Positions 51,600-61,200 of a stretch of DNA of 64,000 nt are shown here, piece by piece. The DNA is from Polyangiaceae bacterium (GTDB lineage Bacteria; Myxococcota_A; Polyangia; Polyangiales; Polyangiaceae), in contig JADLEQ010000011.1 of assembly GCA_020846005.1 (NCBI GenBank), positions 41,780-105,779 on the forward strand. Reading direction: 5' to 3'. The translations under genes were made by a program, and so were the position numbers. The first letter of the stretch is position 1. Each line of letters begins with the position of its first letter. The notes under the pieces are model-generated. The model did not search any database. It was given only the letters and a program-made list of their open reading frames with translations, and was not told where the DNA came from.

Positions 51600-52198
51600 G
51601 CGGCGAAGCGCTCGCGTGGATCGGGCTCGCCGGCTTCTCCGCGGTGGCCGCGCTCGGCGTCGGGGTGCCGCTCGGGCTCGCGAACGCCGGCCGCACGGAC
51701 ACCCGGGCCGCGCTCGGGCTGGTCGTCGCCGTCGCGCTCCTCCCCGTCGCGTGGGGCGCGGCCGGCGCGCTCGCTCCGACGGCCTCCGCCCTGGCGATCA
51801 CGGCCCTGGTGTCGATCGGCCGCGCCCTCGCGGTCGCGCGGGTGGTGCGCGGCGCCGCGGCGAGCGAGCTCGCCGAGCCGTGGGCAGAAGCCGCGATCGC
51901 GCTCGGCGTGCCGCGCGGGCGGCTGCTGCTGCGGCAGGTGCTCCCGCGTACCCTCGCTCCCGCGGTGAGCACGGCCGCGCTCGGCCCGGCCTACGTCGCC
52001 CTGTGGGCGGGGGGCGCGGCGGCCGCCGGAGCGCCGCTGTCCCTCGCCGGGCCCGTCTCCCCCGCGACGCGGGCGGCGCTCGTGGCGGGCGCGGCGATCG
52101 CCGTCGCCGTGGCCCTCGGTGTGGCCGTCGACGCGCGCGCGCGCGCGCCGTGGCGACGCGCGCGCGCGGGAGCGCCCTTGCCCCGCGACACCGGATGA
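51596..52198 (+). CDS. ABC-transporter permease-like protein
   Basis: A 200-residue polytopic protein with about five helices (AWIGLAGFSAVAALGVGVPLGLA, ALGLVVAVALLPVAWGAAGAL, AGAAIAVAVALGVAVD). The EAA loop typical of importer permeases is evident: EAAIALGVPRGRLLLRQVLP at about residues 100-120, which contacts the ATPase. The helix count is lower than usual and the protein is short, so it may be a reduced or divergent subunit. Its ATG overlaps the stop of the preceding permease-like gene and its own stop overlaps the thioredoxin-rhodanese gene, giving a tightly coupled trio. Substrate unknown. Confidence 0.65.
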   Translation: MSGEALAWIGLAGFSAVAALGVGVPLGLANAGRTDTRAALGLVVAVALLPVAWGAAGALAPTASALAITALVSIGRALAVARVVRGAAASELAEPWAEAAIALGVPRGRLLLRQVLPRTLAPAVSTAALGPAYVALWAGGAAAAGAPLSLAGPVSPATRAALVAGAAIAVAVALGVAVDARARAPWRRARAGAPLPRDTG

Positions 52199-52854
52199 CT
52201 ATGAAGGCGGCCATGGCGCTGCCGCAGATCACCGAACGCAATTTCGAGGCCGAGGTGCTGCGCAGCGAGCTGCCCGTGCTGCTCGAGTTCGGCGCCGAGT
52301 GGTGCGCGCCATGCAAGACGGTCGCGCCCGAGCTCGACGCGCTCGCCAAGGAGCTGGAGGGCAAGGCGAAGGTGGTCACCGTCGACATCGATCGCGCCCC
52401 GCTGCTCGCGCGAGAGATGGGTGTGCAGTCCGTGCCCACGTTCGTGGTGTTTCACCAGGGCCGCCCGGTGAACGGCAAGGTGGGCGCCCTGCGCAAGGCC
52501 CAGCTCCGCGAGCTCATCGATCCGGTCCTCCCCCGCGCCGCCGGCGCGCTCAAGCCCGAGGAGGTCGCCGCGCTGCTCCAGCGCGGCGCCATCTCGCTGG
52601 TCGACACGCGCGAGGCCGCCGCCTTCCGGCGTGCCCACCTGCCGGGCGCGACGAGCCTGCCGCTCGAGGAGATCGAGACTCGCCTCGCGGAGCTCCACAT
52701 GCTCCCCGGCTCGCCGGTCCTCTACTGCCGGTCCGGGGACCGCACCAAGGAGCTCGCCAGCTCGTTGGCCGAGCAGGGGATGCCGGTGTCGTTCCTCGAG
52801 GGCGGCATCCTCGGCTGGGAGGCCAGCTCACTCCCGATCGAGCGCCCGGACTGA
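52195..52854 (+). CDS. Thioredoxin-rhodanese fusion protein
   Basis: A 219-residue protein. Residues 12-110 are a thioredoxin fold with the intact redox site GAEWCAPCKTVAPEL (Cys 36 and Cys 39) and the cis-proline segment GVQSVPTFVVF near 80. Residues 120-219 are a rhodanese domain: ISLVDTREAAAFRRAHLPGA, then VLYCRSGDRTKELASSL with the persulfide-carrying Cys of YCRSGDR near 188. The fusion suggests disulfide or persulfide handling in one polypeptide. ATG 52195 overlaps the permease stop, so it is coupled to that unit; the next in-frame ATG at 52213 is a second option. No signal peptide, hence cytoplasmic. Confidence 0.9.
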   Translation: MTMKAAMALPQITERNFEAEVLRSELPVLLEFGAEWCAPCKTVAPELDALAKELEGKAKVVTVDIDRAPLLAREMGVQSVPTFVVFHQGRPVNGKVGALRKAQLRELIDPVLPRAAGALKPEEVAALLQRGAISLVDTREAAAFRRAHLPGATSLPLEEIETRLAELHMLPGSPVLYCRSGDRTKELASSLAEQGMPVSFLEGGILGWEASSLPIERPD

Positions 52855-52859
52855 GCGGC

Positions 52860-52887
52860 CCGGGCGACCCTCGAAGGCGGCGCCCGG
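52860..52887 (+). terminator. Hairpin after thioredoxin-rhodanese gene
   Basis: ccgggcg (52860-52866) pairs with cgcccgg (52881-52887) across a 14-nt loop, between convergent plus (ends 52854) and minus (larC, ends 52920) genes. Lacks a T-run. Confidence 0.35.
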
Positions 52888-52919
52888 TGCCGCGCGAGTG
52901 GGCTCGCCACGCCGCCCGC

Positions 52920-54293
52920 TCAGCCGTCGCGTACGCGGGCGAGCGCCAGCGACAGCGCCTCGGCCGCCACCTGCCGGAGCGGGATCCCGTGCTCGCGCGC
53001 CAGCGCCGCGCACGCATCGTGCTCGGGCTTCACCTGGGGCGGCCCCCACGGCCCCTCGGAGATCTTCACGGGCACCTCGCCCCACCGGGTGCGCACCTGC
53101 TCCACCCGCCGCGGCCGGACGGTGCGCGACACGAGCGCGCGACGAACGCCGAGCGTCGACGTCTCCCGCAGCAACACGGCCGTCAGCGCGTCCTCCGCGC
53201 CGAGCTGCGCCAGCGCGCCGAGCACCAGGCCCGGGCGGCCCTTCTTCATCGTGACCGGAGCGGCCCACGCGTCGAGCGCGCCTGCGGCGAGGAGCGCCTC
53301 GAGCGCGTGCGCGGCCACCTCGCCGGTGAGATCGTCGACGTTCGCCTCGAGGAGCGCGACGCGCTCGCCGGGCGCGCGATCGTCCTCGAGGAGATCGCCG
53401 AGCACCGCCCGCAGCGCGTTCGGTCGATCCGGTAGCTGGCGCACGCCGGCGCCCCACCCGGCCGCGATCGGCGCGATCGCCGGCCAGCTCACGAAGCGCT
53501 CGGCGACCACCGCCACGATCGCCGCGCCGGTCGGCGTGACGAGCTCGCCCGCGATGCCCGCGTCCACGGTGGGCACTCCGCGCAGGCAGAGGACGGTCGC
53601 CGGCGCGGGCAGCGGGAGGCGGCCGTGCTGCGAGTCGACGTGGCCGCGGCCGAGCGGCAGCGGCGACGCGGCGACGCGCGCGCCCAGGTGCGCCACGCAC
53701 GCCGCGGCGCCCACCACGTCGACGAGCGCGTCGACGGCGCCCACCTCGTGGAACTGCACGCGCTCGATCGGGATGCCATGCACCTCGGCCTCCGCCTCGC
53801 CGAGCCGGCGGAAGATCCGGCGCGCCAGCGCGCGCGCGCCATCGGTGAGGGGCGCCCGGGCGAGGAGCTCATCGATCGCGCGCCACGTCCGCTCGGGCTG
53901 AGCGCGCTCCACGACCACGTCGAAGCGCGTGGCCGCGATGGCGCCGGCGTCCGCCCGGACGAAGCGGAGCGCGACCCCGGGCAACCCCAGCGCCGCCACC
54001 GCCGCTTCGACGACCTCCGCCGGCACCCCGAGGTCCACGAGCGCAGCGATCGTCATGTCTCCGGCGATGCCGCTCTGCGCGTCGAGGAAGAGGAGCTTCC
54101 CCTCCCCCGCTCCACCCGGGAGCCGCGGTGTGCGCCAGGTCGCTCGCTGGTGCTCGTCTCCGTGAGCGTGCTCACCGCCTGCGTCATGGCCGTGACCGTG
54201 GCCGTGACCGTGGCCGTGACCGTGACCGTGACCGTGACCGTGACCGTGACCGTGAGCGGGCCCCTTCCCGTGCCCCCCATCCCCTCGGCTCAT
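52920..54293 (-). CDS. larC: LarC, nickel-insertion protein (CTP-dependent cyclometallase) with His-rich N-terminus
   Basis: This 457-residue enzyme inserts nickel into the pincer cofactor (NPN) of lactate racemase-type enzymes. Core motifs are LLFLDAQSGIAGDMTIAALV near residue 66, VQFHEVGAVDALVDVVGAAA near 170, VPTVDAGIAGELVTPTGAAI near 228 and LEANVDDLTGEVAAHALEAL near 300; residues 290-457 correspond to the CTP-binding C-terminal domain. It is one continuous frame, whereas some species need a programmed frameshift to join LarC1 and LarC2. Residues 14-36 are an almost pure His-Gly alternation and 37-50 contain further His (EHAHGDEH), likely a nickel store. Start ATG overlaps the larB stop. 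Confidence 0.93.
   Translation of the reverse strand: MSRGDGGHGKGPAHGHGHGHGHGHGHGHGHGHGHGHDAGGEHAHGDEHQRATWRTPRLPGGAGEGKLLFLDAQSGIAGDMTIAALVDLGVPAEVVEAAVAALGLPGVALRFVRADAGAIAATRFDVVVERAQPERTWRAIDELLARAPLTDGARALARRIFRRLGEAEAEVHGIPIERVQFHEVGAVDALVDVVGAAACVAHLGARVAASPLPLGRGHVDSQHGRLPLPAPATVLCLRGVPTVDAGIAGELVTPTGAAIVAVVAERFVSWPAIAPIAAGWGAGVRQLPDRPNALRAVLGDLLEDDRAPGERVALLEANVDDLTGEVAAHALEALLAAGALDAWAAPVTMKKGRPGLVLGALAQLGAEDALTAVLLRETSTLGVRRALVSRTVRPRRVEQVRTRWGEVPVKISEGPWGPPQVKPEHDACAALAREHGIPLRQVAAEALSLALARVRDG
54186..54258. repeat. Tandem 6-bp repeats encoding the His-Gly tract of LarC
   Basis: The plus strand reads about a dozen gtgacc or gtggcc units in a row (minus strand: GGTCAC-type), giving alternating Gly and His codons. 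The low complexity leaves all nearby frames open, so the plus-strand open frame here is not a gene. Confidence 0.8.
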
Positions 54294-55060
54294 CGATCCC
54301 TCCCGAGCCACCCGGCCTGGCGCATCCGCACCACGGCGAGGGCCGCGCCGAAGCCGTTGTCGATGTTCACGACCGTGATCCCCGACGCGCACGAGCCCAG
54401 CATCCCGAGCAGCGCCGCGAGCCCTCCGAGCGACGCGCCGTACCCTACGGACGTGGGCACGGCGACGACCGGCGCGCGCACGAGCCCCCCGACCACGCTC
54501 GGCAGCGCGCCTTCCATCCCCGCCACGACGACGACGGCCGCCGCCTCGCGCAGCTCCGGGAGCACTGCGAGGAGCCGGTGCAGGCCGGCGACGCCCACGT
54601 CCGTGAACCTCCGCGCCACGCAGCCGAACAGCTCGAGCGTGCGGGCGGCCTCCTCCGCCACCGGCAGATCGCTCGTCCCGGCGCACACCACGGCGACGGG
54701 TGGGCCGGACGGCGGAGGCGCGAGCGGCGCCTTGCGCCACAGGAGCCGGGGGAGCTGGTCGTACGCGAGGTCGGGGTGTCGACCCCGCACCACGGCGGCC
54801 ACCTCCGCGGCGACGCGGGTCACGAGGACGGACTGCCCCGCGCCCGCGATGGCGCCGACGATGTCGGCGATCTGGGCGGCCGTCTTCCCTGCCCCGTAGA
54901 CGACCTCCGGCACGCCGAGGCGGGCCTCGCGATCGAGATCCACGCGGGCGTGCCCGAGATCGGCGACCGCGGGCACGGCCAGCGCCTCCGCCGCCTGCGC
55001 GGGCTCGACGCCGCCCTCGCGGACGGCGACGAGGAGCTGGAGCAGGGCGGCTCGATCCAC
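54290..55060 (-). CDS. larB: LarB, NCAIR-mutase-like carboxylase/hydrolase of nicotinate adenine dinucleotide
   Basis: A 256-residue enzyme that carboxylates the pyridinium ring of nicotinic acid adenine dinucleotide, the first step of NPN cofactor synthesis. It has PEVVYGAGKTAAQIADIVGA near residue 55 and the PurE-like core: VCAGTSDLPVAEEAARTLEL near 120, TDVGVAGLHRLL near 148, VVVVAGMEGALPSVVGGLV near 172 and VPTSVGYGASLGGLAALLGM near 200, ending with SGITVVNIDNGFGAA. The start is the GTG at 55060, where GGAGG lies 5 nt upstream and the protein reads like other LarB N-termini; an ATG at 55129 has no such site. Stop overlaps the larC ATG (ATGA). larE and the target racemase are not in the window. 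Confidence 0.93.
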   Translation of the reverse strand: MDRAALLQLLVAVREGGVEPAQAAEALAVPAVADLGHARVDLDREARLGVPEVVYGAGKTAAQIADIVGAIAGAGQSVLVTRVAAEVAAVVRGRHPDLAYDQLPRLLWRKAPLAPPPSGPPVAVVCAGTSDLPVAEEAARTLELFGCVARRFTDVGVAGLHRLLAVLPELREAAAVVVVAGMEGALPSVVGGLVRAPVVAVPTSVGYGASLGGLAALLGMLGSCASGITVVNIDNGFGAALAVVRMRQAGWLGRDR

Positions 55061-55207
55061 GCGCGCCTCCGTACCACCAGGCCGCGGCCACGGCGAGGCG
55101 GGCCGCCGGCGGGCGCCGTGGGTCGTCACGCCAAGGCTCGTGGTGTACGCTCCTCACTTGATGGGCGCCGCGCCGGCTCGCGCGACCGCCCGGATGGAGG
55201 ACCCGCG

Positions 55208-58200
55208 ATGACGAAGCCCCATTCGACCCCGCGCACCTCACCACGCCGGCTGCGCGCCGCGTGGCTCCTCGCCGCGTCCACCACCCTGGCCTGCGGCCAG
55301 TCGCCGCCGGAGGCCGGAGAGGCCGACCCCGCGTCGCCCGCGCAGGTGCCCGCTGCCGCGCACCCACGGGCGCCCGGCGAGCGCGGCGCCGCGCCGGCGC
55401 TCCGCGCGCCGTCGCTCGGCCACGCGAGCGGGATCCCCGGCGCGCCCTCGGGAGGGTCGCGCGCGGAGCGGGCCGCTTGGGTGCAGCGCGAGCAGCTCCG
55501 CTCGGACGCCTCGTACGCGGTGTCGGCGGCGGCCGGGGCGCTCGAGGGCCGGAACGCGGCGAACGGCTTCGCGGTCGCCTTCCAGGGAGGCGGGTTCGAG
55601 CTGAGCTACGACGCCGGCACGCGCGCGCTCTCCGGGCGGTGGCAGCCTGCGCGCCCCACGCCCGAGCCGGTGCGGCTCGCGTTTCGGCTCGAGCGCTGGG
55701 GAGCTCCCGGCGCGCTCGCGCCGGCGCCCGCCCCCGCACGCACCACGGCGAGCGGCAACCGGGTCGAGCTCGATCGCGGGGCGCTGGTCGAGTGGTACGT
55801 GAACGGCCGGCTCGGCCTGGAGCAGGGCTTCACCATCGCGGCGCCGCCCGAGGATCGCGCCGGCCTCCCGCTCGTGCTCGAGCTCGGCGTCGAGGGCGAC
55901 GGCACCGTCGAGGCCGCCGGCGCGGGCGGGGCGCTCGCGCTCGTCTCGCGCGAGGGCGTCCCGTGGGCGTCGTATGGCGAGCTCTACGTCTCGGACGCGA
56001 GCGGCGCCGAGCTCCCCGCGCGGCTCGAGGCGAGCGGCCGGGGGGTGCGCATCGTGGTCGAGGCGGCGCGCGCCGAGTACCCGATCGAGATCGATCCGAC
56101 GATCTGGATCCAGCAGGGGGAGCTGGCGCACGAGGAGAAGCGGTCGTGGGGCGACGCGGGCCGGGCGGTCGGCGCGTCGGGGACGACCGTGATCGTCGGG
56201 GCTCCGAGCGACACCTCGACGCCGGGCCAGCGGGGCACCGCGTACGTCTTCGTGCAAGCGGGGACGGCCTGGGCGGAACAGGCGGAGCTCCGCCCCACGC
56301 TCCCCGGCGGGGACGAGTCCTTCGGCGCGTCGGTGGGGATCACCGGCAGCACGGCGGTGGTGGGCGCGCCGAACGCGAGCGTCGCGTACGGCTCGGGCCG
56401 GGCCTACGTCTTCGTTCGGAGCGGGACGAGCTGGGCGCAGCAGGCGCAGCTGGAGCCGCCACAGGCAAGCCCGGCGAACAACGTGGGCAGCGGCGCGGCC
56501 GTAGGCGCGACGACGGTCCTGTTGGGCGCGCCCTGGCTGGGAGCGTACGTCTTCGAGCGAGCCGGGACGACGTGGGCGTACCAGCAGACGCTGAACGCCA
56601 ACCAGACCGCGGGCACCGCCGTGGCGCTCAGCGGGACCACCGCCGCCGTCGGCGCGAACTACGACGGGACCATCGCGAACCAGGCGGGCGCCGTGCATGT
56701 GTACGTCCGATCGGGGACGACCTGGACCGAGCAGCAGCAGCTCTTCGCGGCCGACGCGCAGACCGGCGATTTTTTCGGCAGCGCGGTCGCGCTCGAGAAC
56801 AACGTGCTCGTGGTGGGCGCCGCCTACGAAGACGACAAGGGCAACGACGCGGGGGCGGCGTACGTGTTCGTGCGCTCCGGCACCACCTGGGCCCAACAGC
56901 AGAAGCTGGTCGCCGCCGACGGCTCCGGCGACGACAAGTTTGGGCGGAGCGTGGCGCTGATCGGGACCACCGCGCTCGTCGGCGCCCCCGGGGACGCCAA
57001 CGCTGGCAGCGGCTCGGGCTACGTGTTCGTCCGGGCGGGCACGAGCTGGACCCAGCAGCAGAAGCTCGCGTCCTCGTCGGGGGGGCTCGGAACCTCAGCC
57101 GCCCTGCTCGCCGATCTGGCCATCCTCGGAGCCCCGAGCGGCGACGGCCTGGGCGCGCCGAACAGCTCCTCGGGGGACGCCAGGGTGTTCGCGCGCTCCG
57201 GCACGGCCTGGACGGAGCAGGCCACGCTCGGCCCGAGCGACACGGCCCGCGGCGACCGGCTTGGCACAGCCGTGGGAGCCACGTCCACCCTGGCGGTGGC
57301 CGGCGCTCCGGCGGACACGCCGCGCGGCAGGGACTCGGGCTCGGTGGTCGGCTTCCGCCTGTCCGGGGGGCTCTGGGTGGTCGAGCCAAAGCTCACCCCG
57401 ACCGACGGCGCGGCCGACGACTTCTTCGGCGGCGCCGTGGATCTGGACGGCTCGACGCTCCTCGTCGGCGCCGCGGGGCACGACGCCGCCGCCGCGGCGA
57501 GCGGCGCGGCGTACGTGTTCACGCGGTCGGGGACGGGGTGGGCGCAGCAGCAGAAGCTGCTCCGCCCGAGCGCGACCGGCGGGGAGGGCTTCGGCACCCG
57601 CGTCGCGTTGTCGGGGACCACCCTCGCCGTCAGCGACACCGTCTGGTTCGGCAGCCAGGCGTTCGTCTATGCGCGGAGCGGCACGGCGTGGTCCCTCCAG
57701 GGGCAGTTGCCGAAGGCGACGTACAACATCCAGGGGCTCGCGCTCGACGGCGCCACCCTCGCGCTCGGGACGGACTACGCGACGACCGTCGACGTCTGGA
57801 CCCGCACGGGGACGACGTGGGCGCTCCAGCAGAGCCTCACCGCACCGGGCGGCTCCGCGCAGTTCGGCAACCGGCTGGCGCTCACGGGCACCGGCACGAC
57901 GCTCGCGGTCGCCGCGTACGAGGAGACCGACAGCCGCGGCGCCGTCTACGTCTACACGCGCGCCGGGACGGTGTGGTCCCAGCAGCAGCGCCTGGTGGCG
58001 TCCGACGGCGCGACCGGCGATCTGTTCGGCATGTCGCTCGCCGCGGAGGGCAGCCGGTTGGTCGTCGGCGCCTCGGGGGCGGACGGCACGAGCAACAACG
58101 CGGGGGCCGCCTACGTCTTCGACCGCGCGGGCACCACCTGGAGCCAGCTCGTCCGGCTCGGCGCGCTGGACGCGAGCACCGACGACATCCTCGGGTCCGC

Positions 58201-61200
58201 GGTCGCGCTGAGCGGCGATCTGATCGTCGCGGGCGCCTCCCAACACAACCACGCCGACGACGACAGCGGCGCCGCCTACGCCTTCCTCTACACCGATCCG
58301 CTCCCCGACGGTCAACCCTGCAGCTCCGCTGGCGCGTGCCAGAGCGGCGACTGCGTGGATGGCTACTGCTGCGACACGCCCTGCACCGGCTCGTGCGAGG
58401 CGTGCTCCGTCGCGCTGAAGGGCTCCGGCGCCAACGGCGCCTGCGGCCCGATCGCCGCCGGGACGGACCCAGGCAACGACTGCACGGCGCAGCCCGCGTC
58501 GACCTGCGGCAACACCGGCGCCTGCGACGGCGCGAGCGGGTGCCAGAAGCACACGGCGGGCACCGTCTGCCTCGCCCCCTCCTGCGCCGGCCAGGACGCT
58601 CAGAACGAGGCCCGCACCTGCAACGGCGCCGGCACCTGCGTCGACAACGGCTCGACGCCGTGCCCGAGCGGCTTCGCCTGCGTCGGCGTCGCCTGCGTCA
58701 CCACGTGCGCGAACGACGGCGAGTGCGCGACCACCCACTACTGCGACACCGGCACCGGTCAGTGCGTCCTCGACGACCCGCCCGGCACCCCGTGCAGCGC
58801 GCCGGACCACTGCGCGACCGGATACTGCGTCGACGGTGTGTGCTGCGCCACCGCCTGCGACACGGCGTGCAACAGCTGCAACGCGGGCCTCACCGGGGGC
58901 ACCAACGGCGCCTGCGCCCCGATCCTCGCCGACACCGACCCGCTCGGCGACTGCCCGGAGGACGTCGTGAGCTCGTGCCAGCGCGACGGCCTGTGCGACG
59001 GCGCCGGGCAGTGCCGGCCGTACTACCCCTCGGGCACCGTGTGCGGCGCGACCACCTGCTCGAGCGACGTGCTCTCCGGCGCCACCTGCAACGGCAGCGG
59101 CTCCTGCGGGCTCGGGAGCTCGCCCTGCCATCCGTACAGGTGCGCGAGCGGCTCCAGCTGCCACTCGAGCTGCACGAGCGATCTGCAGTGCCAGGCGTCC
59201 GCCTGGTGTCGCATCACGGACAACACGTGCCAGCCGGACCTCCCGAACGGCCAGACCTGCACCTCCGCAGCGCAGTGCACCAGCGGCAACTGTGTCGACG
59301 GCGTCTGCTGCAATACCTCCTGCACCGGTGGCTGCCAGGCGTGCACGGCGGCCAAGAAGGGCGGCGGCGCCAACGGCACCTGCGGCTCCATCGCCGCCGG
59401 CGCGGATCCGGACAACGAGTGCACCGATCAGGGCTCGAGCTCGTGCGGCACCAACGGCGCGTGCAGCGGCGCCGGCGCCTGCGCGCTCTACCCACCGGGG
59501 ACGGCCTGCGGCTCCACGAGCTGCGCGAGCGGCACGCAGCAGGGCAACACCTGCAACGGCTTCGGCACCTGCACGCCCGCTTCCACGACCCAGTGCGCCC
59601 CCTACACCTGCCTGAACGCCTCCGTCTGCGCGACGAGCTGCTCCGACGACACGTTCTGCATCGCGAGCGCCTTCTGCGACACCACGACCAGCACCTGCAC
59701 CCCCGACAAGCCCTCGGGCCAGGCGTGCACGGCGGACAACCAGTGCACCTCCGGCTTCTGCACGGACGGCGTGTGCTGCGACCAGCGCTGCGGAGGGCTC
59801 TGCCGCGCCTGCACCGCGGCGCTCAAGGGCTCCGGGAGCGACGGCACGTGCGGGTTCGTGGGGGACACCACCGATCCCGAGTTCGAGTGCCCCGACGACG
59901 GCTCCGCCACCTGCGACCGTGACGGCATGTGCAACGGCGCCGGCGCCTGTCGCCTCTACGCGGCGGGGACGGCGTGCGGCGCGACGACCTGCGCCTCCGG
60001 CACCCAGACAGGCTTCTCGTGCGACGGCTTCGGCACCTGCGCGTCGTCCCAGAACACCTCGTGCTCCCCCTACACGTGCCAGGGCTCGGCGTGCGGCACC
60101 TCCTGCACCGCGGACACCGAGTGCATCGGCTCGCACTTCTGCGGGCCGGGCGGCGTCTGCACGCCGGACCAGGCGAACGGCTCGGCCTGCGCGACCGGCA
60201 GCCAGTGCGCGACCGGGTACTGCGTCGACGGCGTGTGCTGCGATTCGCCCTGCAGCTCCACCGTGTGCCAGGCGTGCAGCAGCACGAAGAAGGGCGCCGG
60301 GAGCGACGGCGTGTGCGGCCCCGTCGCCGCCGACTCCGACCCGGACAACGAGTGCCCCGACGACGGCGCGACGGCCTGCGGCCGCGACGGCTCGTGCTCA
60401 GGCGCTGGCGCGTGCCGGCTCTACACCGGGGGGACCGCGTGCGGGTCGACGACGTGCAACGCAGGGACACAGACGGGCTTCGCGTGCAACGGCTCCGGGC
60501 TGTGCCAGTCGGCGCAGAACACCCAGTGCACCCCGTACCAGTGCGCCGGCAGCGCGTGCGGCACCGTCTGCGCCTCCGATCTCGACTGCGTCGCCGGCGC
60601 GCACTGCTCGGCCAGCAGCGAGTGCATCCTCGACCTGCCCAACGGCGCCGCCTGCGCCGGCTCCTCGCAGTGCACGAGCGGCAACTGCGTCGACGGCGTG
60701 TGCTGCGACCAGGCGTGCACCGGAGGCTGCCGCGCGTGCAGCGCGGTCGCGAAGGGCGCCGGCGCCGACGGCACGTGCGAGCCGGTGCTGGCCGGCACGG
60801 ATCCGGACGATGACTGCTCGGTGGAGGATCCGACCTCGTGCCAGAAGGACGGCCAGTGCGACGGCGCGGGCGCCTGCCGGCTCTACGGGCTGGGGACGGT
60901 CTGCGGCTCCGCCACCTGCGCGGGGTCCACGCTGACCGGCAACCAGTGCAACGGGCTCGGGAGCTGCGTCCCGGGCTCGGTGTCGACCTGTGCGCCGTAC
61001 AACTGCGCGAGCGGCAGCTCGTGCGGCGTGGTGTGCGCGACCGGCGCCGACTGCGTCCCAGGGTCGTACTGCGCCGGGGGCGCCTGCATCGCCAAGCTCG
61101 CGGACGGCCTCGCGTGCTCGAGCGGCGCCGAGTGCGCGAGCGGCTTCTGCGTCGACGGCGTCTGCTGCAACACGTCCTGTGACGGCCTCTGCCAGGCGTG

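Noticed and set aside
54128..55207. An N-terminal extension of the giant surface protein back to 54128
   Set aside because: It would overlap larB and larC antisense and is His/Arg low complexity from the 6-bp repeats; the signal peptide starts at 55208.
57095..60136. A 1013-codon minus-strand frame opposite the giant surface-protein gene
   Set aside because: Its sequence is Ala/Gly/Arg/Val low complexity that follows from the repeats on the plus strand; the plus frame has signal peptide, motifs and sorting tail.
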